Shown: positions 24,101-36,100 of the stretch, in pieces
Numbering within the stretch: the stretch's first letter is position 1
Layout of the letters: every line of letters starts with the position of its first letter
Source: Melieria omissa
Taxonomy: Eukaryota > Arthropoda > Insecta > Diptera > Ulidiidae
DNA length: 64,000 bases
NCBI GenBank assembly: GCA_963971225.1
Contig: OZ020268.1
Coordinates: 46,302,404-46,366,403, forward strand
Direction: 5' to 3'
Position numbers and translations under genes: made by a program
Notes under the pieces: generated by a model
Seen by the model: the letters and a program-made list of their open reading frames with translations, nothing else
Databases searched by the model: none
Told to the model about the DNA's origin: nothing

Positions 24101-27100
24101 AAAATAATAAAAAATTTCAAATTTCAACTTTTAATTTAATTATTAAAATTAAAAACAAACATACAAATATTTTATAAAAATTTAACAAAAATAAAAAAAT
24201 TATTTTAAGAAACTAAAAATTTTATAATTTAATAAACATTTTTATAAAAACAAAAAAAGTAACAAAACAAAAAAGATAATATATTATACAGAAAAAATAA
24301 ATATTCAAAATTTTATCAGGTGTACAACTTTGCTTCCGCCGTTTTTTCCCAAAATTAAAAGCTTTATTGCGAAAAAGTGCTTACAGATGTATTATTCAAA
24401 GTATTGTCCGTCGCTAGCGACAACTTTCTCCCATCTTTCCGGCAATTTTCGGATCCCGGCTCGAAAAAAGGAGTCCTCTTTTGACGATATCCATGAAGCA
24501 ATCCATTTTTCCAATTCTTCGAAGGATTGAAAATGTTGATCTGCCAGGCCGTGTGCCATCGAACGGAATAGGTGGAAGTCAGAAGGGGCGACATCTGGGG
24601 AATACGGCGCGTGGGGCAAGACTTCCCATTTCAGCGTTTCCAGGTACTTTTTGACCACTTTTGCGACGTGAGGCCGAGCATTGTCGTGTTGGAGGATGAC
24701 TTTGTCATGTCGCTCTTGATATTGTGGCCGCTGTTCTTTTAGCGCGCGACTAAGGCGCATCAGTTGCGTTCGGTAGCGATCTCCCGTGATGGTTTCACCC
24801 AGCATTCGATGCGCTTCAGCTGCATTTTTTTTCGAATTGTAACAGAAAAGTAAAACTTCCCGCAAATGGCGAGAATTGGGCACATAAACGGACATTTTCG
24901 AGCGTGAATAATACGAAAACAAGAACAACTGTCACTGAAACGGCGATGACAATTCGTTAGGCACTGTCCACACTCACTTTAAAGGCATTACCATCTATGT
25001 ATTTCAACCAGCCTCAGCCGGTACAGCCACCTATCGGAAAACGGCGGAAGCAAAGTTGTACTCCTGATAATTAAAAACAAACAATAAAAAAAATATAAAT
25101 ATAAATTTAATTTGTTTTATTTAATTTTTAAAATCGTAATAATAAATATGCAATTTAATTTTCTAATTAATTTTCTATAATACAACAAATTAAAAAAGGA
25201 ATTCTAATCATTAAACCAACTTATTTTTATTATCAAAAATTAAAACAAAAATCAACTTATAAGCTGTACAGCACTTCATGTTTGTCAAGTAATGAGCATA
25301 CAATACACACACAGTATATATGTTTATGTATGAAACTATATTACAACAAATACAATTACATATAGAGCACTTGTAATTCAAACTGTAAATACAAAAATGT
25401 GTCTTCCCATATCCGAATGCCCATAAACCGGTAATAAATGCAATAACTGAGCAATCAGTATATATTCGTACACACCGAGCATTCGCTCGCCTATAAAATA
25501 TTCACCGTTGCAACAGCAACACTTCGACACTGTGTATAAAGCCCGCTGCACCGAATGTCAATCTGCCCCCTCAACCATTTGTACCGCCCTGGTCCAACTT
25601 AACTAATATATCTTTTTATCGCTTAGGTCGCGAAGTGATCTTCCGCTGCCGTGACGAGGGCCCGCTGCGCGCACGCGTCAAGTGGTCGCGTCCGGACGGA
25701 CGACCGCTGCCTGTCGGCTCGCGCGACAACGGTGATGGTCGCCTGGAAATACCGAATATACGCGTAAGTGTCCACTTTTAATATTTTATTTATTGATTAA
25801 AAAGTTACACATTAATATACTTCGCTACTGTAAAAATTTAACAAATCAAGAAATTGAAATAGCAGTACTTATTTTCCATTTAAATTTGGTTACTATTTTG
25901 CCACTTCAGATTGAGGACTCGGGCCATTATGTCTGCGAAGCTGTTGGCTATCCGCGTCATGTGTCCGGCCAACAGGTCACTGTACATCTCACAGTCGAAA
26001 AATGTAAGTATCGATCAAGAAATAGTTGTCGCTGCATGTCATAACCTCAAATTTGCTTACCCTGCGCACGCAGCTTGGGGCGAGGACAAGTACGAAATCG
26101 CCTCCGAAAAAATCAAGTACGGCACAGTGCCACACATAGGCCTCGAATTCTTCGGCTTAGGTAGGCTCGTCAACGTAACGACCCAATTTTCACATTCATT
26201 TTGGTTTTGTTTTGAAATAAATTTCACACCTTTAAACGTTTCCCTCTTAAACTTTAATCCCAATGCTGACGGCATTTCTGAACAAACGTTGTTAATGTCC
26301 GACCCGGTAAATAGTTTCGTAGTTGAGCGCGCTCACAGTGCCCCACGTTTCGCTCGATTGCAGTCACCACTCACCTCGTTCGCTTTGTTTTCGCAGACAA
26401 TCCATTCGTCGACGGACGACCGGTCACAGCCTGCCACCCCAACCAGGCCACCTGCATGAACGGCGAGTGCATCGACAAGTCGCAAATCTGCGACGGCATT
26501 CCGCACTGCTCAGACGGTTCCGACGAGCACAGCTGCAGCCACGGCCGCAAGTGTCATCCGAATCAGTTCATGTGCCGCAACTCCAAGTGCATTGACCGTA
26601 TCTGGCGCTGCGACGGCGAGGACGACTGCGGCGATCATTCGGACGAGGAGAGCTGCGATCCGGAGCCCAGCGGCGCACCCTGTCGCTACGACGAGTTCCA
26701 GTGCCGCAGCGGACATTGCATTCCCAAATCTTTCCAGTGCGACGACACCAACGACTGTGTCGACGCTTCCGATGAAATCGGCTGCAGTAAGTTTTCAAAT
26801 AGTCAGTATTTTTCAATTATTCATGCAATTGTTTTTCTTGTGCTCTTGCAGTGGCGCCCGCACCCATTCGTCCACCGCCACCGCGCATCAGCCTGTCGCA
26901 GGGCGACCCGCTGAATCTGACCTGCGTCGCCACCGGTGTGCCAGTGCCAGTCATTGTCTGGCGTCTGAACTGGGGCCATGTGCCCGACAAATGCAAATCG
27001 CGCAGTGACGCCGGCACCGGTACCCTTTACTGTCCCAACATGGAGCCGCAAGACAGCGGTGCCTACTCTTGCGAGATCATCAACTCGAAGAGCAGCATCT

Positions 27101-30100
27101 TCGTTACGCCCGATACGCTGGTCACAGTCGAGGGCCTCATTCGGCCCGACGTCTGTCCGGCCGGATTTTTCAACATGCTGGCACGCCGCTCCGAAGACTG
27201 CATTAACTGCTTCTGCTTCGGCATCACGAAGACCTGCCGCAGCGCGAATCTTTTCAATTTCGCCATTCAACCGCCGATTACTTCACATCATGTAAAGAAT
27301 GTCGAGCTGAGTCCCTACAGCGACATCATCATCAACGAAGCGCCGTCTCCAAACATCATTCATCGCCACCACGGCGTGCAGTTCCGCGCATCGGACGTGC
27401 AGTACGGCGGCCGCGAGCAGCCCTATTTGGCGCTGCCCAGCGACTACATGGGCAACCAGCTGAAGTCGTACGGCGGCTACCTGCGCTACGAGGTCAACTA
27501 CATGGGCAACGGCCGCCCCAGCCAGTCACCGGACGTGATCATCACCGGCAACGGCTTTACCCTGACGCATCGCGCCCGCCCGCAGCCCGAACCGAACGTC
27601 AACAACAAACTTTCGGTGCAGTTCAGTGCCGGCAACTGGCAGAAGCCGGATGGCCGTCGTGCGACCCGTGAGGAGGTCATGATGGTTCTGGCCAACGTCG
27701 ACAACATTCTGATTCGGCTGAGCTACATTGATGCCACCGAGCGCGAGGTCGAGCTCACCAACATCGTCATGGACTCGGCGGGTCTCGAGGATCAGGGCTT
27801 GGGCTCGGCTTCGCTGGTCGAACAGTGCACTTGTCCGCCCGGTTACTTGGGCGACTCCTGCGAGACCTGCGCGCCTGGCTATGTGCGCGAGAAGTACGGT
27901 CCCTGGCTGGGTCGCTGCGTGCCGTTCGTGCCCGAATGCGGACACGGCACGTACGGAGACCCGCGTCGTGGCATACCGTGTCGCGATTGCCCCTGCCCGC
28001 AGGCGGGCGCCAACAACTTCGCCAGCGGCTGTCAGCTCGCCCCCGACGGCGAGGTCACGTGCAACTGCAATGAAGGCTACACTGGACGTCGCTGCGAGAT
28101 GTGCGCACCTGGCTACCAGGGAAACCCACTCATTCCGGGAGGCAGCTGCCACCGCATACCTGAGAGCACCTGTAACGCCGAGGGCACCTACTATCCACAC
28201 CCGAACGGCACTTGCGAGTGCAAGCCGCTGGTGGTTGGACCACGCTGCGACACCTGCGCGTCCGAGTCGTTCCACCTGAACTCGTTCACCTACACCGGCT
28301 GCATTGAGTGCTTCTGCAGCGGCCTGACGAAGCAGTGCAGCAGCAGCTCGTGGTACCGCGATCAAGTCTCGTCGAACTTTGGACGCTCACGTGCGCCGCA
28401 CGGCTTCAACCTGATCCGAGACTACGAGACATCGCAGCCGTCCCAGGTTAGCTTCCAGATGGCAAACAGCGCACTGCAGTTCAGCCAGCAGCCCACTTCT
28501 GATCCACTCTACTGGAGCTTGCCGCCACCATTCCTGGGCGACAAGATCACTGCCTACGGTGGCAAACTGAGCTACAACCTCAGCTACAATCCCCTGCCCG
28601 GCGGTCTCATGTCACGCAACAACGCACCGGATGTCGTCATCAAGAGCGTAAGTGTACCTAACGGCGTTGATTTTTGCAACAACTGCAATACCAAACGTTT
28701 ACTCCAATAGGGTGAAGATCTGACCATAATTCATTACCGTAAAGCTGGCGTAAACCCCAGCCAGTCCACGTCCTATTCCGTACCGATCATCGAGAGTGCC
28801 TGGCAACGATCCGACGGCCAGGTGGTCAATCGTGAGCACTTGCTCATGGCTCTGTCCCAAATAGAGGCCATTTACATTAAGGCCACCTACACGACCAGCA
28901 CCAAGGACGGCACGCTGACGCACGTCTCCATGGACATTGCCACACAAAACAACATTGGCACGCAACGCGCCGTTGAGGTCGAAGAGTGTCGTTGCCCTCA
29001 AGGCTACATTGGACTCTCCTGCGAACGTTGCGCGCCCGGCTACAAGCGCGACACCGAAGCTGGTCTGTACTTGGGCGTGTGCGAGCCGTGCGAGTGCAAC
29101 GGCCACTCCGACCAATGCGACGCAGAAACTGGCATTTGTTTGGTAAGTCAATCATAATCGCAACATTATTTCCATTCTTTCATTCGTTACTCGTGTTCAC
29201 AGAACTGTGCACACAACACTGCTGGCGAAGCCTGTGACCGATGTGCGCCTGGCTACGTTGGCAATGCTTCCGGCGGTTCGCCGTATGACTGCCAGCCAGG
29301 CGGTGGCGGCTCCGATCCGTACCCACCCCCACCCGGCAACCAGACCCTGTGTAGCTACTGCAGCCAGGCCGGCACCTCTTCGTGCGACAACGGCTACTGC
29401 TCCTGCAAACCGAATGCAGTTGGCACATACTGTGACCAGTGCCGTCCCGGCACCTACGGACTCTCCGAGCGTAATCCCGATGGCTGCGAGGAGTGCTACT
29501 GCTCGGGCAAGAGCACACAGTGCCATTCCGCTTCGCTGTACCGACAACTCATTCCCGTTGACTTCATTGGCAGCAAGCCGTTGTTCACTGACGACGAAGG
29601 CGCTGTGGTCGACACCGAAAATCTGAGCTTCGACCTGCCTTCCAACATGTATACGTACACCTACACCTCGTACACACCGAAATACTGGAGTCTGCGTGGC
29701 TCGGTGCTGGGCAATCAACTGTACTCGTACGGCGGCGACTTGTCCTACACGCTGGATGTCGACTCTTTCGGCCACTACGAGCCGGGCAACGATGTCATAC
29801 TGATTGGCAACGGCATGAAGCTGCTGTGGTCACGACCCTCTGAGGAACAAGAGAACACCGAGTATCGTGTGCGCCTGCACGAGGACGAGAACTGGCATCG
29901 CATGGAACGCGGCCAGGCTGTGCGTGCCTCGCGTCTGGACTTTATGAAAGTGCTGTCCAACCTCGAGCATATACTCATTCGAGCCACGCCCAAAATTCCG
30001 ACCACACGCACTGCCATACGTGACGTAATCCTCGAATCGGCGGTCGAGTACCGCACAATCGACGCACAGCAGGCCATCGAGGTCGAAGTGTGCTCCTGCC

Positions 30101-33100
30101 CAGCGGGCTACTCGGGCAACTCGTGCGAGAAGTGCGCGCCAATGCACTACATCGACAACTACGGCTCGTGTGTGGCTTGCACCTGCCGCGAGGATGCCTC
30201 CACTGGCTGCAGTCTGGACGAGAACGGCTACTTGCGCTGCGACTGCAAGCCAGGCTACACAGGCGATCGCTGCCAAAATGAGGGTAAGTGTTGCAAGCGA
30301 ACAAAACACCAACTTACTGCCTGCCTCAATCAGATTAATGATGGATCTATAAAACCAAAATCGATGGACCAAATTTAAACTGTATGGCAACTTATAACAA
30401 TGACACGCCGGCACACAAAAGTTGTCATCGGAGCAATGCCTGACTGATCTTGCTGGTCAGAGACGCGCTTCACTGTGAAAAGTAACACAAACTAGTGTGC
30501 AACGCTTTGTCGTCACACTATGTTACGTGTCAATGTTGTCACACAGTCTGAATTGGCCATTATTCAAGTGCGGTCACTGCCACAAGTCACCAAATAATAA
30601 CAGGATAGCACAATTTTAAAAAGATTGCTTAACCTTATTGGCTGCACTTGACTAAATGCAACAGAAACCACATCTAATGAATGACCTCAAATAAATTTAT
30701 CAAATTTTTATTTTATTCCCGCTTTGCATTTGCATAAATGAACTGAATTATCACACAATACGCGAATTCTTCTGTCTATCAGAAATAACGTCGTGCAATA
30801 GAGGCTGTGGCTATCTCTTTAAACTGCTGCCCAACGCAACGATCGACGTCAATGACACCCTGCAGATTTACAAGAACAACCAATCGATAGGAACCATTAC
30901 CAAACAATTCAACTGCAAAGGTCGACGAGGTTCTTTTTCGAAAAACAATTTAAGCACAATTTTCTTAGAAAAAACAAAAACTACTCTTTGCTATTGTTGG
31001 GCAGAATCGATGCTCCAAGTATTAACCCTTCAATGCATAGGTTCGCCTCAAAGCGCGATAACATAACTTCAAGATTAACATCGATATAATTTTTTAAAAC
31101 TACAACTGAATCCAAATACTGTTTTTTTAATTTTAAACATTTCTCTTAAATGATTTTTGCCAATTATTAAAAAAGAACCTTTGTTTATTTAGCAAATACG
31201 AAAGCAACTCTTGCATTGGAGGACTAAGTATTACACGATTTTTTTATAGTTTCGTGAGATAGAGTATTGATACTTTTTCTCAGTATCGATGGTTTTTCTA
31301 AGTATCAACAAGTAGTCAATATTGATACCTGATGTTGGAAAATACTCAATATCGATACTTGTACCTGGTATTTGTGGTCAATATCGAGAAGTACTCAGTA
31401 TAAGTACTTGTACCCAGTACTTACGAACAGTACTCACTTTTGATACTTTTATTCAATATTGGATCTCACACAGTGTCATTACTTGTAGTGAGTATCGATA
31501 CATGTACTCAGTAACAATTCTTGTACCTGGTATCTGTGGTCAATATCGAGAAGTACTCAGTATTAGTACCCAGTACTCACGAACAGTGCTCACTTTTGAT
31601 ACTTATATTCAATATTGAAAGGTTCACAGTGTTTGTACTTCTACCTAGTATCCGATAGTACTCAGTATCGATACATGTACTCAGTATTGGAAGGTACTCA
31701 GTATCGGAACGCACTCAGCATCCATGTTTGTAGGTACCCGATACTGGAAAGTACTCAGTATCGATATATGGGCACAACTACGGTTTCCGTGGCGCCGCCA
31801 TTTTAGGGTGTCTTTAGATAGATCGACCAAAAATAAGTTGAAAATGAAGAATAATATTTTTCGATATCTCGCTTCGTTTTCGACATATCGTAGTTCAGAG
31901 TTTAAAATTTCGCTCAAAGTTTAAAATTCGCGCTTTTTTCGCAATCCCAGAAGCGAAAGCCAAAGTTTTCTTGGCAATAAGTTTTTCCCGAGTGGCCGGC
32001 CGAAGGGAAGATATCGAAAAATAGTATTCTTCACTTTCGATTTATTTTCGGTCAATCTATCTAAAAACATCATCAAATAGCGGCGCCACGGAAACCGTGG
32101 TATCCCCGATATATGTACTTAGTATTGGAAAGTACTCGATAGCAATGTACTCATATTTGCAGGGACTTGGCATTGGAGAGTACTCAGTATTGATACTTGT
32201 ACCCAGTTTTGCCTAGAAATGACACTTGTACTTCATATTGACAAGTACTGAATATCGGTAATTGTACTCGTTATTGAAAAGTACTCATGCTTTTCATCTG
32301 TGTTTTTACCCAATAGCGATACTTTTATTCCGTATTTATTATCAGTATCGCAGTTTCCACTCAGTATCAAAAAGTACTCAGTACCGACTATAATTAGTAC
32401 TAAGCAGACTTGCCACAAGCAAAGAAAGATCTTAAAAAAGAAAAACATTGATTCTTTCAAAAACTATCGGATCGTTGAAAGTATCTACGTTGCAGTTCTC
32501 GATTCTCAAAAGCATCGATTTTTCCCAACATTAATTTTTCCCACTGTACATTAACTATAGTTCGACTTGGGTTAGATTAGCACTCTTTGTAGGCCATCGA
32601 GTAGTCAGTAGGTACTGATAATTGTTGAAGTAATCGTAATTAAATTAAACGTACTCGTATTTGCGTCTAGTAAATGTTTCCACCTACTGTTAGCCTCCGT
32701 AGGAAATTTTCAATCGAAGCAGCTTTATCGCTATTCGACCAAAAAATCTAAACCTTAAAGCAAGTTTCGACTGCAGTTCTGTAGTTTGGCCTCGTATTTG
32801 GTAAACAATAATTTGCGTCTTAATAGTTAGCGGCTTACATATGTGTTCTATGTGTGTGTTAGACACTCTCAATGATTTGCAGAGTCCTCTCAAATCATGC
32901 AACGTTTTCGTTCTCTCCTCCTCCACCTCGTATCTACCACTGTTGCGGCTGGCATTCGCCGATGCGCAACGTCAAGTCTAACTTCTGCAGTAGTAACATT
33001 ACAATTAACTCCAAGCGTCGAGTCTAACTTCTGCAGTAGTAACATTACAATTAATTTCAAGCTTCTACTACCACACCTGTATAGTTCGATATTAACAACT

Positions 33101-36100
33101 GTCGGTCCCAGCTAACGGTCCCTAACAACGTTGACCCCGTGATGATTTGCGTAACTTTCCGTTCTAACCCAGCGCTCGTCGCGTCCCCAGCAGAAACGCA
33201 CCAACGCGGCGTTCTGTTTAGTTAGAGTATGTTTAGGTAGCATCTACTAAACGATAGCTATAGTGCCAATCGTAGAAACGCCTCCGTTCTAACCATTTCG
33301 AGTGCACTGATCGATTGACTGATTTCGTTCCATAAAAATGCAATAGTCATTTTCGTTCAGTGTGCTCTCTCGACTTCTTAGTACTCATAATACCTCCCTA
33401 GCCCCCTTGCCAATAGTCTCCCGTCACTAATCGCAGTTCCATTTGTTTTCTATATGTTTAACTAAATTCAAACTTCTTCGCTACTGCTTATTGAAACGTT
33501 GGACTTGTCGATGCAGATGGCTATCTGCCGCCACCGGTGCCGACCACACCAGCACCACAGCCCGACTACCAAACCCAGATAACCGTGTCGATTGCGCCGC
33601 CCGAGATCACCATCATACCTGTGGGCGGCTCGCTGACGCTCTCCTGCACCGGACGCATGGCTTGGAATGGCGTAAGTCCATTAAGACACTTTCGAACTTG
33701 TGTCGATTTCTTACACATGACCCGCTTTACAGAGTCCTGTATTTGTATCCTGGTACAAATTGAACGGACGCATGCCATACAACGCTGAGGAGCAGGACGG
33801 CATACTGCGCCTGTACGATCTGCAAATCTACGATTCCGGCGTCTATATCTGCCGCGCCGTCAACAACCAAACGCAGCGCGTCTTCGAGGACGAGGTCTCC
33901 ATCACAATAACCGGTAAGTCGGCACCAAAACATCTCTCTATGTCGCACAAAAAACCAGAGCGATTTTGTACTCAAAACTGAAAATTATCTTCTTTCTCAT
34001 TAACCCTAACGCTGCCGTAATAAAAAACAAAAAAACCTACTTTATAACTTTCATAACTATAGTATACGCCAAAGAAATGTTGGCGCGTTACGGTAAAAGC
34101 ATTGCTCCCTTTTGTCCCAATGATTTGTCATCATGAAAGCTTCAACTAAACATTGCTTGTTTCCGTTACAGAGGATTCCCAGCGCACACCGTCGCAAATC
34201 GTCAACTTGCCGCAAGTGGTCACCTTCGAGGAGTACCAATCGAACGAGATCAGTTGCGAAGTGAGCGGCAACCCCAGTCCCACCATCACCTGGACCCGCA
34301 TCGATGGCCAAATGTCGCGCGAGGCGCACACCGAAGGCTCGCGCCTCATCTTCGACGCGCCGCGCAAATCGGACGAGGGCAGCTATCGCTGTCACGCCAC
34401 CAACGGCGTAGGCTCAGACGAAAAGTACACGCAGGTGTATGTGCGCATTGCGCCGCCACAGCCGCCGCCGCCCACACGCGAGCTCGTCTACATCGATCCG
34501 CCGGCGTTCACCGGCGAGGCCGGCGACTATGTGCGTCTCACATGCCAGCCGACCACCTCCATAATGCTCATCTACGAGTGGAACAAGGACGGCTACGCGC
34601 TCTACCGCACGCGCAACATCCTCGTCAACGGCAACGTGCTTGAGATACGTGAGTCGTCGTCGCGCGACTCGGGCGTCTACACGTGCATCGGCATGGATCA
34701 GCGCGGCCGCCGCAACTACACTAGCGAAGCGCATGTCAACATCGAAGACAGCCGCCCCTACCCGCCGCAAGGCCCGGGACCGCAGCCTGGCACGTAAGCA
34801 ACTTTGCGCGTTTGTGTCTTTGAGTGATTTTATTGCCATATCGTCCCGCAGTTTAAAGCCCACAGTTAAGCGTCTGCCCGAAGAGAACCACATCGTACAA
34901 GGACAAGACTTTAGCATTACGTGCGAAGCGACCGGCACTCCCTATCCCACCATCAAGTGGACTAAGGTAATCATGGCGTTAAAGCAGTCAAATACTAACC
35001 ACAGTTATATATATGTTTTGTATCACGTTTAGGTGCACGAGGCGCTCGCCGACAACGTGCAACAGACCGGCAACGTGCTGCGCATTATCAATGCCCGNNN
35101 NNNNNNNNNNNNNNNNNNNNNNNNNNNNNNNNNNNNNNNNNNNNNNNNNNNNNNNNNNNNNNNNNNNNNNNNNNNNNNNNNNNNNNNNNNNNNNNNNNNN
35201 NNNNNNNNNNNNNNNNNNNNNNNNNNNNNNNNNNNNNNNNNNNNNNNNNNNNNNNNNNNNNNNNNNNNNNNNNNNNNNNNNNNNNNNNNNNNNNNNNATA
35301 ACACTGATACTTATATCTCTCTGCATCCTTGATAAATGCCCCTTAAATCCGAAAGTTTACAAGAAAGGAGTCGGTAATAAGAACGTTCCAAACCATTTGC
35401 TCGTTATGCTAATCTGTACAACAACAATAATTTACTTGATTGCAGCACGTGAGCGCCCCACTGTCGACATACACCCGAAGGAGCCGCAATCTGTCGAAGT
35501 GGGCACTGAGGCAATGCTGTATTGCAGCGCCAACGGCATTCCCGAGCCGCGTGTGCAGTGGCGTCGTGTCGACGGCAAACCGCTGACACCGCGTCACAAG
35601 GAGAACGCGCCCGGCTACATAATGTAAGTGACTCGGCACTGTCTGACGGCGCAACTTTTCATCACCAGCCTCTGGTTACTTGCAGCATCGGCGACATTCA
35701 GCTCGAGGATGCCGGCGATTACGAGTGCATTGCCGAGAACGATATCGGCAAATCCACGGGTATACACAGCATTCGCGTGTTGGAGCGACCGGTCATTCAG
35801 CTGGAACCCAGTGACGACACGATTCACGTCAACGTCGGCGATGAGCTGAAGGTGGTTTGCTCCGCGACGGGCGTGCCCCATCCGACTGTGCAATGGTTCG
35901 ACGACAGCGACGACACATCTCGCTCGCTCACTCCTGCCAGCAGTCAGTTCAATCAGGCTTATTTGGAAATCTACCGTGTCACCATGCAAGACGCCAAGAC
36001 CTACAAGTGCGTCGCCACCAATGAGGCTGGCAGCACCGAAACTTACATCAGCGTGGACGTGGTCCCGCGTCGTGGCGATGTTGGCGGTAAGCAATCAACC

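Larger units (their letters stand above)
23548..25626. other. intron carrying the mariner deletion derivative
   Basis: Extremely AT-rich on both sides of the mariner at 24316-25067 (poly-A/T stretches 23690-24300 and 25070-25260). No other gene recognised. Confidence 0.55.
30921..33516. other. intron with minisatellite, MITE and short duplications
   Basis: Holds a TACTCAGTATCGATACTTG-type minisatellite (about 31255-32400), interrupted by a 337-bp MITE (31770-32106), and a 46-bp tandem duplication (32971-33062). No other gene recognised. Confidence 0.6.

Noticed and set aside
27526..28365. 279-codon minus-strand frame opposite the laminin block
   Set aside because: Ala/Arg/Val-rich shadow of GC-rich perlecan exons, with no domain of its own.
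28699..30414. Minus-strand open frames of 150-194 codons
   Set aside because: Antisense shadows of laminin-EGF and laminin IV codons.
31322..31924. Tyr/Ser/Leu-rich open frames
   Set aside because: Translations of the TACTCAGTATCGATAC minisatellite.
35013..35627. Open frames running through the N gap
   Set aside because: They exist only because N has no stop codons.
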